Positions 11,398-22,116 of a stretch of DNA of 64,000 nt are shown piece by piece. The notes beneath the pieces are model-generated. The model was not told the DNA's origin. It worked only from the letters and a program-made list of their open reading frames with translations, and ran no database searches. The position numbers and the translations under genes were made by a program. This DNA comes from Lycorma delicatula (Eukaryota > Arthropoda > Insecta > Hemiptera > Fulgoridae). Numbering within the stretch: the first letter of the stretch is position 1; each line of letters starts with the position of its first letter. The stretch covers positions 84,956,515 to 85,020,514 of the forward strand of contig NC_134456.1 in NCBI RefSeq assembly GCF_047948215.1. The letters run 5' to 3'.

Positions 11398-11860
11398 TTC
11401 CGTCATGGACAGCAATTTGCTGCCACACCTAGGTCACTGAATGCCAGCAAGTACCTGTCCGCAATATTATAGCACTTGGAGCTATATTTGACCGATGGCC
11501 AGCCATTTCTCAAGGGTAGCTTCCTATGGCAAGTGGTAGGAGTTTTATATCCCTTAAACTGCTGTTGCCGGTTGAAAAAAGCAACGACATCAGGGAACTT
11601 GATGTCACACATCCGACAATGCGGCTCATGCTACATTGACTCTCTGCTTATGAGTAGCCAATTTTCCCCTTGACCTCTACGTTCCAGAGTGGCCTGAGTT
11701 CTGGCCCCCCAAGAGCTGGGCAGTCAAACATCATGTGTTCGTTCAACTGGACCTCCCTGCAGACACACAGCCCATCAGCTGTCAGGTGGAACCAAAACAA
11801 ATATTGATTCAAATTCACGTGGTTGTAAAGCACTTGGGCTCCTGCTTAACAGCTGGTATT
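11398..11860 (-). pseudogene. LINE-type C-terminal zinc-finger remnant
   Basis: On the minus strand the translation near 11830-11650 reads LFWFHLTADGLCVCREVQLN, then EHMMFDCPALGGPELR. The CxC...H...CP spacing and the preceding LNxYLF block resemble the nucleic-acid-binding finger that follows reverse transcriptase and RNase H in R1/I-type LINEs. A second Cys pair (CRMC) lies near 11615 in another frame. At least one frameshift and a stop are present. GC content is higher than in the flanks, which also suggests an insertion. I cannot name the family more closely. Confidence 0.45.
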
Positions 11861-12728
11861 AAAGATTGAACAATATTTACTTCTCTTCAAAAAAAAAATT
11901 TTTTTTAAATCAACTGATGATTACAACCAGCAGAAGATTATTACCTGTATTGTACTGCTGTACACTACACATATGGTTGACATTATTTAACAGTTTAATT
12001 TTTACTGTGCAGTTAAATCTCAAAGCATATATCTAATAAAATTTATACCAAAAGAGGAAACATTTATCTTCACACAATGATCTGAGAAACTGCAGAACTG
12101 ATTTATTTCTAATGCAATAATAAATGGCAACTAAACAGTTAGTAAAAAAGAAATATAAAATTTAAGAAAGAAATTATTTAATCATGATGTCAATTATATA
12201 TAGGAAAATGATTAATGGAAAATGTATCAATATCAGTTGCTATCAACTCAAATCTGTACATTATAAGGAAAATTCTAAAATTTCCTAATGTTTTTATTTC
12301 AATATAATACTAAAAAAAAAAGAAAAAATATAATGATACATGCCAGATGGGACATTAAGAAAAGAAAATTACAAATATTAGAATTATCAAACCATAATTT
12401 AAAACCAGATATGAAATTATTTCAGAATCATTCCATAACAAATCACAGGGTGGCTTTCGGTTTTCAAACTTATTATTTATGCAAAGGTTTAACAAGATCT
12501 AAGATGAGTTACATGATCAGAGTAATCATGCAATAACCCATTGTAATACTATTTTTTTTTCAGCTTGTACTAAGTGATACTGAAAAAAGTCCTCCTTTAT
12601 TCCTCCAACGGATTTTTGCCAAGCACCTACAATGTTCTAAACACCTAATTTTTTCTTTTTCTTGATGATTTCACCACATAAGCTTGAAGCATGTCTGAGG
12701 AATATGGAAATCTAATATTATAGCATAT
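11861..12728. other. Unassigned AT-rich sequence
   Basis: Nothing recognised; an 82-codon open frame at 12288-12536 has no known motif and no coding bias. Confidence 0.35.
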
Positions 12729-12815
12729 GAAAAGAGGACATGCCTGACTGGGATATGAACCTGGGACCTCAGGATGAAAGACTGAGACGCTACCACTCTG
12801 CCGTAAAGATTGGCC
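12729..12815 (-). repeat. tRNA-derived SINE, family 2, head region
   Basis: Read on the minus strand it has GGCAGAGTGGTAGCGTCTCA (box A region) and CCAGGTTCATATCCC (box B region), matching the copies at 29247-29399 and 52281-52361. The 3' tail is not clear in this copy. Confidence 0.6.
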
Positions 12816-13269
12816 TAATTTTACATGTTTACTTGAATATTCATGTTTTTATCTTGGATAATTCATGAGACAGTACGATGTAAAGAAAAGACAAGGGAAC
12901 AATAATTGAACACTAATTCCATCCGCCATAACTTAAGGAACCTTGAAAAGTTCTGTTCTATTTATTTCAATAAAACCTATGTTTTAATAAACAGATTGAA
13001 AAAAAAGTTCCCAGCAGGTTGGATATTTGAGTTATTACAATTTTTCTAAAAGCATATATTATTCACAAAAATTTCAAATTTCATCTACACAAAAAAATTG
13101 TTTATTTTTTAAGCGAGTTTTAGATCTTGATTCATTTTTTTTGGAATCTGCAATAATACTTCAGAATAAATAACTATGTAATCTGATGGCATTTTCTATG
13201 AAAACTCTTGAGCAACCAAACCTGAAATTGAAAAATTTATAGCAAAGAATCTGATGTGGACACCACATG

Positions 13270-13883
13270 ACTTCCTTGTAAGCCTATTACATATATACAG
13301 TTTTTTTTTTTAGATGAAAAGACATAAAATTTTATTTCATTAATAACTACTTCTGATATTTTTTCATTTGCTTTTTTTTACTGTTATTACTAAATAATTA
13401 TTTATTGTAAAGATTTTTTTACAATCAAGAGATTAATAAATCAATATATTTAAATTAAAAAATAAGAGTTAAAAAAAGGAGATAAGTCAGATTGAACCAA
13501 TGTGCCATTCCCTTGTAAGATCCAAATATTTCATTATTAAACTTTTATTTGGCTATAACTCTGGAACCACTTATGATATATCGTTAAAAAGCTCTTAATG
13601 AGGGCTTATTACTGCAGTTAAAAAAAAGTCCAAATTTTTTGGACACGTGGCCCAGTTGATTGCAATCAAAAGGGGAGGCGCACAACTAGATGTTACAACA
13701 GTCCTAAATCCCAATTTTCAACATCCTAAGTCTAATCGTTTTTGAGTTATGCGAGATACAAACGTACGTACAGACGTCACGCGGAAACTAGTCATAATGA
13801 ATTAAGGTATGTTCAAAATGGATATAAGTCAAATCTGACATTTTTCGCGATCACAATACTTCCTTTACTTCGTACAAGGAAGT
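13270..13883 (+). repeat. Repeat family A, near full-length copy
   Basis: Bounded by ACTTCCTTGTA at 13270-13280 and its inverse TACAAGGAAGT at 13873-13883. Just outside the left end is the palindrome TGTGGACACCACA. The right end itself forms a hairpin (ACTTCCTTTACTTCG then CGTACAAGGAAGT). At 614 bp with no coding frame, it looks like a non-autonomous DNA element. Family not recognised. Confidence 0.75.
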
Positions 13884-14193
13884 AAAAAGTATGTCATAGG
13901 GCAAAAAAGGGAGATATTCTTAGGATATATTAATAACAATAAATATGCAGTTTTATAAAATTTGATACTTAAAACATAAAAAGATCAGTTTCCTCAACTA
14001 ACTTACTTTTTAAATTATAAGTTCTTCAACTTGACGACATTCAGCCAAAATTCTTTCTGTATTTTCAGTTATAGAATGTTTTACAATTTTCTACCTTTAA
14101 CTAAGTGAATGTATTACCCAATATTTTGTTAATTAGTCCAACTAAATTACACTTAGAGAAAAAAAAATGTTAACTGGACTTTTATAAATGGAA

Positions 14194-14598
14194 ATGGTAA
14201 AGGGGATTACACGTTTAACAAACGTAAAAAAATAAATGCGTGAGTAGAGGTCGTGGAGGGATGGTTTGGGGGTTGAAAAAAATTGTCCAATACAAATGTT
14301 GTAGTAGATCATGCAAAAATCTACAACTTTTGTAGAGGTCACTTTTTAATTTAACCTCAAAATTTCCGAGAAAAATCTTTTTTTTTTCTTTTTTATTTTT
14401 CATTTCCGCAAAAATAATTTAATTTTCATGAAACTTGATGAAAGTAAACCTTTCTGTGTCTTAAATAACCAAAAATATATTAGACGTTAACTTTTGCTGG
14501 AAATCGCAATAATACCATTTTTCACTCCTTTTCAACCCTCCACCACCCCCGCTCAGGCATTTATATTTTTTTAAGTTTATTATAAGCCCCTTTACCAT
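14194..14598. repeat. MITE with about 90-bp terminal inverted repeats
   Basis: ATGGTAAAGGGG at 14194 and its inverse CCCCTTTACCAT ending at 14598 start inverted repeats that continue, with mismatches and small gaps, through an AAATGCGTGAG block, a GGAGGG block and GGGGTTGAAAA. The central region has a smaller hairpin (GTTGTAG with CTACAAC). No coding frame. The target duplication is unclear. Confidence 0.7.
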
Positions 14599-14761
14599 GT
14601 TTTTTCATGTTATTTACACTTTAATATATTTTGTATGTAGATGTTTTCTTTTCATAGTTGGTACATTTTATTATGATCTTGCTTCTTTATTTTGTGACGC
14701 TGAGATGTCTTATGTATAATTTTGTTATCTCTGTTGTATGCATGATTGATCTCATTGACAG

Positions 14762-15716
14762 CGAAGCTATTATGCTACATGCTGCACCTGTCTGGGTTCA
14801 CCGCTTGTATTTAGGTGTTACGCGGATATTTTGCTGCGGACTCAGCGACTCCTCTAACTGGCTGTTATAGAACAGTCTCGCGGAAGGCAGTCGATTATAG
14901 CCGGAATAAAACCAATAGATAATGAGCGTAAGGAACGCTACATTTCCAAGATAAAAAATTTACTGGCATTAAAACGAAAGCACAAGATTGAGGACCGGGG
15001 CCTTGCGTCTTGGCAGGTCAGCTGGGACGAATCCCCCACAGGTTGCTACACGCATGGTATATTTCCTACAGCGTCTGATGTAGGTGCGATTAGACGGGTT
15101 TCCCCCAATCAGTATATCACACAGTTTCTCTCCGAGCATGGTGCCTTTCGGGCGAGTTTGGCTAGGTTTCGTTTGATAAACCCACCGGGTTGGTCTAGTG
15201 GTGAACGCGCCCTTCCCAAATCAGCTGATTTGGAAGTCGAAAGTTCCAGCGTTCAAGTCCTAGTAAAGCCAGTTATTTTTACACGGATTTGAATACTAGA
15301 TCGTGGATACCGGTGTTCTTTGGTGATTGGGTTTCAATTAACCACACATCTCAGGAATGGTCGAATTGAGAATGTACAAGATTATACACTTCATTTACAC
15401 TCATACATATCATCCTCATTCATCCTCTGAAGTATTATCTAAACGGTAGTTACCGGAGGCTAAATAGGAAAAAGAAAAAAGGTTTCGTTTGATGGATTCG
15501 AATCCACGCCCGGATTGTGGGACTGATGATAAGGTAGACCAAGTCCTCTAGTATGTCTCCAATGCGAGATCGAACGTTCACGATCTGTTAACTAAACTTG
15601 AGAGAATACATTCCTTTTTGGATCTCCGTATTAACTGGATGATCCGCGAGGAATGGTCTACAGTGGTTGGTTTTCTTCGCGCCCTTGCGGTGTATAGGTC
15701 TGCAGAGGGAGTTTAA
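14762..15716 (+). pseudogene. R1-like ORF2 C-terminus (thumb, RNase H-side linker, Zn finger)
   Basis: The frames show MLHAAPVWVHRL near 14800, LTGCYRTVSRKA near 14860, then an uninterrupted frame from 14858 with IAGIKPIDNERKERY, WQVSWDES and FLSEHGAFRASLARFRL up to the SINE. After the SINE the frame resumes with PDCGTDDKVDQVL and a stop. These are the conserved landmarks that follow reverse transcriptase in R1-clade LINEs. The finger should be CxxC...H...C; here the His is replaced by Gln and a stop replaces the following residue. The reverse transcriptase core itself is missing through 5' truncation. Confidence 0.7.
15165..15493 (+). mobile_element. SINE family 1 copy with perfect 13-bp target duplication
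   Basis: The SINE (15178-15480) starts CCCACCGGGTTGGTCTAGTG. It carries a pol III box A (TGGTCTAGTGG) and box B (GTTCAAGTCCT), and ends TTACCGGAGGCTAAATAGG plus an A-rich tail. The flanking GGTTTCGTTTGAT at 15165-15177 and 15481-15493 is identical. Removing the SINE and one repeat restores the LINE reading order, so the insertion is younger than the LINE. Confidence 0.93.
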
Positions 15717-16905
15717 TCGAAGTATTTGATAGTGGTAGGATACCGGGTGACTAGGGTTCCGGCCTAGGCATTGGATTGGTTGCAGGTAGGCACATTGGCA
15801 CCGTGCCACGGTTATACTGGTGTTGTTTGTGATTCGATTTTGGGGCTCCCGCTGGTGGGGATGGCCGCGCTGTCGGGGTATGGTAGCCCGTGCGGCCGGG
15901 GGCGGTTCTGGTTGTGACTTTGTAATGCCGCGCGAGACTCCATGATTGGATCGGGTGGGGGTGCGGGGTTTGTCCCCAGCTCCTGCGCGGACCGGATTGA
16001 GGTTACGTTCCCCTTGTTAGGGGACTTAAATCGGTCAACTTGTTTGAGTGTAGGTCTGAATTTCTATGTTGCGTAAAACATAATTTTGACTGGTATGAGT
16101 GTAGCACTGACTTAACTCGTTCGTTTTCTGAGGCATTCACAGTCACGAACGGTGCTGTAAAATCTAGATTAGGCGCGGGGGTTTCAGTCACTTAGTTTGA
16201 GGGAATCATGTTAAGTTGGATGTGAAGACAGAATTTGATTTTTATTTACTGATGAAAATGCCGAGGCATTTAGATCGGTGGCATCCCGACCGAGGCCTGG
16301 CTGATGACTGTGGGATGTAATCAGTTAGAGGGTCTAAAGACAACTCTCCGTTCCTCAGGGCTAGGAACGGAGGGTTGGGGTGTGGCGACCGGTAAATTTC
16401 ACAAGGTCTTCCGCCTACGGGATTGGGATGATCTGATTGACATGTCCCACCCCGTACTATGATGTTGATGTATTATGTTATCTAGTTTTTCTTTGTTCCA
16501 AAATATTGTTGTGATCTGTCTGGATGATCGTGGGACTTTGTTCATATAACTAGTCGGAATTTTTTTGTTAAATTTTTTGTATAAATGTATATACTTTTGT
16601 TTTGATCATGATTTATATTGTCTGTTGTTATATGCATTTCCTTGGCGTAATGTTATTCCTACGTATTATTGGAGGGTGATGTATTGGAGTGTGGTGTATG
16701 AATGTGTGAGTGGGCGCATCATCCCCCCTCCTCATGAAGTAATGCTTCTTAAGCAATTCCAGGAAGGGCGGGTATCCAGGAGTGTAGGTTTAGTCGGTAG
16801 TGCGCAGGTGCACATACGCATTTAATAACATCTTGCGGAACCTGTTAGCGACCCCGACACTGTCGTATGGCGTCTGTAAAATGGATTTCCCACCTCTACA
16901 AAAAA

Positions 16906-19189
16906 AAGCCTCTTTACCATTTCCCCTTATAAAAGTCCAGGTAACAGTTTTTCCCCCTCTAAATGAGTTATTTCGATCGGTCTAAATCTAAATTTGAGTC
17001 CAAATTTTTAAATTAGTTAATACAGGTTCTGGCTTTATTAAATAATATGCAAGATATCACATGTAATACATTACACAGAGGATTTGACATTTTTCACCTA
17101 TAATTTCATCGTTAAAAGATATGTGTTCGAGTAATATAATAAATAAAGACATATGTACTGAAATCGTTCATACAGGTTGATAAGTTTCGAGTGATTTAAT
17201 TTTAAACTATTCAGTTGCGTTAAAGCTGCATTAGTTTAAAAAGGATAATACATTATCAGTTCACGCAATACAATTAGTTATTAATTAAATGTACTACAGC
17301 AGGTATTAATATGTATGAAGTAATCGCTTAAAAGAAAGTAAATTAATTGAAAAATTCATTAATTAGAATTCAAAGTAAAAATGCAACACTTGCAAAACGG
17401 CAATAATAACACTCTTATGAAAGTAGTCCAGTAATTATATAATTCAGTTATATAATATCTGCAACTTAAATTACTATTTAAATTATTACTTTTACCTAGG
17501 GTACTGATAATTAAAAAAAACACTACACATAAAAATCACGAAACTGATGTCAATAAAACCTGTTTATAAATCTACAAATAGAAGGAATTTTACATTGTTA
17601 AAATGCGTATTAATTTCACTGAATACTATTCAAATCGAAAACCAACTTTAAAATATATACAAGATAAAACTAGTAGCGAGATGAATTAGTAAATCATAGA
17701 GATCTAACCAAAAATATATATTTATTAAAACGAGTAAATTAAATAATTTTTTATCAATGGGAATATAAAAAGTGATTTTTACAAGTATCATTTATAAACT
17801 ACCTTAATGGTTATAACCGGTTATGAACAAATAAGATCACAAAGGTTATCTACCTATAGTAAAATACTTTTTCGTAGAAGTTATTTATAATAACAAAACA
17901 TATTTAACAAATTGACTGGTTTATAAAAAAAGCTAACAAAGAATTGCAAAACTTTCCCAGTGTTGTCCCTTTTGTACAACAACATTTTAAAATTGAAATA
18001 ATACAATAAAATTAAGCATTTAAGAAAAAAAATATTTAATATTAAATAAAAGTTGTTAAATATATTAAATACAAGTTACTAATGATTATAATCATAACTA
18101 TTAATAATAAGGTTTATCGGTTTGGTTGAGAGAGACACCAAGAAGATCGACTCCTAATTATGAAATGTTCAGTATAAAAATTTGAATCCGATTTGATCCT
18201 CTTAATCAGATGACATTAATCTAAAAAAGTACACGCATTAAAAGTATAATTGAGAAAAAAATCTTAGTAACAAATTTTGAGTTTCAGTTGATCTCCTTGA
18301 CCAATTGACGTTTTTATCACCAAAATAATACTACTGCATTTAGAGAGTAACTGCTGAAAATTAAAATTTGTTAGTAAAAACATTCGGTCCCATTTGACTT
18401 CCTTATTCAACAGCTACATCGTATAACATGTTTAATAAGTCACAACTTGAAAAATAGATAAAGTAACAGAAATCATTAAAAAAAATTAAAATTCTTCAAG
18501 TATAGTCCCATGGGACCCCTTTTTTTGTAAAAATGTTTCTACGTTGTCTCTACATTTATACCGGAAACAGTTGGAATTTTTAAAATCTTAAAAATTATGT
18601 CGGTCCGATTTGGTGAAATATTATTAAACAAGATTAAAAATGTTAGTTAACTAAAAAAAAATTTGTATACAGGAAATGTTTAACGTTTTAGGTAAACAGG
18701 TTTTCTAGATATGAAGCAAACACTTTTTAGAATTAATGTTGAATATTCTCCACGCTTAAATATGATAAATTTAAAATTTTGGAATTTTAAATAATTAATA
18801 AGCACTTTCATGATACTAAATCTCAATTTTCTACGGCCACTACATAAAAAATTTGAAATTGCTATAAACACCTCTTCTCTTTTTTAATTTTGACCAAAAT
18901 CTAACGCCAACAATGCTCCATATATACAATTTTTTTGTGGCATTTTCGAATATTTATGTTGAGCCAGTCCATAAATATTAATCAAAATACATACACATAC
19001 ATATATTGAGGCAATAATCAGAATTTTGGCCGATCGCTAAAAATAGTTATGTTGTAGAAACCAGCAGCAACAGAGCTATAGCTGGGAAAATAATAAATCA
19101 TAAAAACTACTAATTAATGGTATTTTTTGTTTATAACTACGACTACTATTCTTGTTATTAAGATAATAATTATCATATTTTCTGCTAAG
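16906..19189. other. Long AT-rich stretch, no gene seen
   Basis: Nothing recognised. Three loosely similar 40-base blocks at about 18180, 18272 and 18378 (around a GATTTGATCCTCTTAATC-like core) may be decayed tandem repeats. Confidence 0.35.
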
Positions 19190-19229
19190 ATTACTGTAAT
19201 TTCTATGTTGAGTACTTGATCTGTTCATT

Positions 19230-19500
19230 TGATTGTTGTTGGTCCGTTCATTTGATCAACAATCAAGCAGATGACCTTTTCAAGAACCTAACTTACTGAA
19301 AACAGGAAATAAAATAAATACAACCATTAATAACAAATAAACAAGAAGAAGGCCAGATAAGACATGGAGTCAAATAAAGGGAAGGGTGTCGACTAAACGC
19401 TACTAAAGACTAACAGAACTCTAAAAGTACCAGTACAATAAGTTTTGGCAATGGAAACGCGTCAACATATAATAAAAGAATGAAGCTAAGAAAGGTAAAC
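19230..19500 (+). repeat. Penelope-like element tail, upstream copy
   Basis: About 250 bases here match 25170-25445. The match includes the end of the ORF (LINNQADDLFKNL here, LIDNQPDVLFKNL there), a shared AAGGCCAGATAAG-type block and ACATATAATAAAAGAATGAA. Penelope-like elements are often partial tandems, with a tail of one unit in front of the next, acting like a pseudo-LTR. The position directly before an N-terminal Penelope fragment fits that. Confidence 0.65.
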
Positions 19501-19559
19501 GATACTCAAGAAATTACAGCGTTATTGGCAGGAAATATAATAGTTATTATCTTAATAAC

Positions 19560-19990
19560 GATTTTATTGTGGTTTACCAGACCAAAATTGTAAAGACATT
19601 TAAATATACGTTAAAAAAGTTATATAAGACAATAGCGAACATAAGATTTAATAAACAATGCATTTTCAATCAAGCAATACCAACTAATCAAGCTAAAATT
19701 AAAAACAATTAATAATAGTTATGCAGCAAAAAACCAATTAAAAAGGCAGAAATAAATCGGGTACAATGGAAATTAAAACCGTATATATAAAAAAGGAAAC
19801 ACTTAACAATGCATTTACGCTTGCAACTTAACCGACACTTTTTAGTGACACAATAAAATAATAATATAATAGAAGAGATAAAAAGTATTATAAAGAATGA
19901 AACCAAAAAAAAAAAAAACACGAATGACGAAAAAATCGGATAGATTAACCGACCATAATGAAAGAAATGAAACGGGGAAAAATACAAAAA
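19560..19990 (+). pseudogene. Penelope-like ORF, N-terminal remnant
   Basis: The translation contains NIRFNKQCIFNQAIPTNQAK, then charged blocks (KKAEINRVQWKLKPY, KRKHLTMHL). This matches the order seen in the N-terminal part of Penelope-like proteins, where a basic helical region precedes the reverse transcriptase. Frames change several times. The fragment is cut by the jockey-like LINE that starts at about 19993. Confidence 0.45.
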
Positions 19991-19992
19991 TT

Positions 19993-21215
19993 AAACTCCG
20001 CCTCCACACTCAAGACCCCTCTTGGACGTTCTAATGAGAAGATCCAGAGCTCCAACAGCTCTGCTAGTAATAGTACCGATGTGATCCTCAGGATTGAAAT
20101 TTTACGAAAGAGTGATCCCCAAGTCACGGATGGATGACTCACGCCTTAGTGCAGATCCATTAAATGTGTAGTCAAATAGAAGGGGACCAGAAGAACGACG
20201 AAAAGTGACAACAACGCACTTGCCGGCATTAATTCCCATACAATTCAGTGCTCACCATTCGTCAATTTTAGTGAGACAGTGCTGGAGCCGATGGCAATCC
20301 TCCACAGAGGATACAGAATTGTAGATCTTAATGTCGTCAGCAAACAACAGGCACTCAACATTGACGCAGTCCACAATATCATTCAAAAAGATGGTAAATA
20401 AGAAAGGTCCCGTGAGAGAACCTTGTGAAACACCGCATCAAAAGTTCGTAAAGAAGCACCAAGAAATTTAACAATGAGTGACCGGTCAGCAAGATAATAG
20501 TGAAACCACCGAAGAAGACTCCCCAAGATGCCATATGCTTTTAATTTAGCAAGGAGACGTCTATGGCTCTGTCAAATGCCTTAGAGTAGTCGATGTAAAC
20601 GCTATCAACCTGCTTACCTTTTCTAAAAGAGAAATGAATATAGTGTTCGTAAAGAACCAGGTTTGTAGTAATGGATCTACCACGAGTAAAACCATGCTGC
20701 TCTTGCTTCATGGTAAACCAATATAATCGAGAACGAGGGACTCAAAAACTTTACCCAAGGCTGGTTGGATAACAATGGGTCGGTAGTTCCGTACATCGGC
20801 AACATCAGAAGACTTATGAATAGGAACTGCATAACTGGTCTTGGGTCTGGGAAGACTCCAAGTTCTAAACGTCTATTAAAAACTATTAAGTTGAGATGCA
20901 AGTAGCTTACTGCATCGCTTGAGAACCAGTGACGGTATTCCATCAGGCCCCGCACCCTTATACCGATCAAGGAAGGACAGTTTACGCTCAAGATCAGTCT
21001 CATCCAGCACACACCCAGAGAGATTTAAAGAAGTTCCAAACAGGTAATGAGGAGTAGGAGCATCGACTTGTGTATACAGAGGAGAAATGGTCGGAAAAAA
21101 GATTGCATATTCCAATAGGGAAAGACTCGAAGCTGCCACCGAGGTAATAAGTTTAAAGAAGCTCCAAAAAGATCTTATATTCATAAGGAAAATGCTATTG
21201 ACATGGGAGAGTACT
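19993..21215 (-). mobile_element. Jockey-like LINE fragment
   Basis: Minus-strand insertion lying between two parts of a Penelope-like element. From right to left it carries a reverse-transcriptase N-terminal block, the catalytic region and part of the C-terminal domain, ending near 19993. Both the 5' end and the poly(A) tail are missing. Confidence 0.75.
20000..21190 (-). pseudogene. Jockey-like reverse transcriptase, frameshifted
   Basis: In order on the minus strand: RSFWSFFKLI near 21180; a KGAGPDGIPSLVLKRCS finger motif near 20960; an RT core around 20700 in broken frames; an AFDRAIDVS-like palm motif A near 20575; a FADDIKI catalytic motif C at 20326-20346; and a C-terminal block with SIRDLGITL near 20110. 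The catalytic pair of Asp residues survives. Several frameshifts and stops separate the blocks. GAGPDGIP and FADD(I)KI are typical of the jockey group. Confidence 0.75.
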
Positions 21216-21224
21216 CAGCGTAAC

Positions 21225-21605
21225 ACTTATATAAAAAGAAAACAACAAATTTTATAAATAAAACACAATGAACAATAGAAAAGAAAAATATATTCGAAAT
21301 AAATTCAAGTTATAAAAAGGTCTAATTAAAGAAAATGATTACAAGTATATTAACATGAATCCGAGTATACCAATTATGAGAACACAGGTTAAAATCCACA
21401 CAGAAAATGTTGCGATAAGACCTATAAAAGATTACACGAATGCGCCAGCATATAAATTAGCAAATATATTAAAAGAAATGAGAGTACTGAAAAAACCAAT
21501 ATAAAGTAAAAAATTCAATCAAAGTAGCGGAAGAATTAAAAAAATATAAAAATAACTGAAGAATGCAGAATTGTATCATGACAGAAAATTTATATTCATC
21601 TACAT
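21225..21605 (+). pseudogene. Penelope-like reverse transcriptase, N-terminal part
   Basis: Around 21370-21470 the frame reads VKIHTENVAIRPIKDYTNAP followed by AYKLANILKEM. This is the hallmark KIHKxNxPxRPIVSxxNAPTYxLAKxL block of Penelope-like reverse transcriptases. NSIKVAEELKKYK follows near 21515. The sequence breaks off in what would be the DLYxNxP motif, exactly where the hAT terminal repeat begins at 21606. It probably continues the element whose N-terminus is at 19560-19990 and whose C-terminus is at 24810-25234. Confidence 0.65.
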
Positions 21606-21923
21606 CAGCGTTTCTCAACCTTTCAGTATTTGCGACCCAATTTTAAATCATAATTTTCATCGCGCCCCCCACTCACATACAATAACAATGTCTACAATAA
21701 TATTCATTTTGATTATTTTGGCGCTAAAGTTACACTATGACCTTAATGACAAACCTTACAAACTACCAAGAATAACTAAATTTATTGATATTTGGCAACA
21801 CCGATCCGCTGCATCGGCAAAACTAGAATCGACGCCTCTCTATTGCTCTCTGTCTTACGTCCACCATATCGGACATCCTCGCGGCTTCGCGAGAAGTTCA
21901 TATTTGTCTCGAACTTTCTGGAA

Positions 21924-21960
21924 CGTCTGCGCGACCGACTGCGCAGACGTGTATAAATGT
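21924..21960 (+). promoter_or_regulatory. Candidate hAT promoter: 9-bp hairpin followed by TATA box
   Basis: CGTCTGCGC (21924-21932) and GCGCAGACG (21941-21949) form a perfect inverted repeat. It is followed at once by TGTATAAATG, about 165 bases before the transposase ATG at 22117. Functional role is inferred from position only. Confidence 0.4.
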
Positions 21961-22116
21961 TGCACTTCGTTCAATTCCAGCCGGTCTCAGTCGAGTCGAT
22001 CCTTCCTTCTATCGCTATCGAATCTATCGTGAATGTGTATAATGTAATTTGCAGTTTATAGTGTTAACTGCAATTCACGGTATTAAATATTCACAGCAGT
22101 ACATTTATAAACAATC

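Larger units (their letters stand above)
14762..16905 (+). mobile_element. R1-like LINE, 3' half plus long 3' UTR, split by a SINE
   Basis: The coding part runs from about 14762 to a stop at 15714-15716, interrupted by the SINE at 15178-15480. The 15650-16460 segment is non-coding and homologous to the reversed copy at 49545-50411. The last part (about 16600-16905) is shared with 38200-38568, including GTTTAGTCGGTAGTGC and CATCTTGCGGAACCTGTTAG. The element ends in a short A-run at 16902. Confidence 0.75.

Noticed and set aside
21571..22032. 153-codon plus-strand open frame
   Set aside because: Spans the hAT terminal repeat and leader; no protein motif, and the real transposase start is at 22117.
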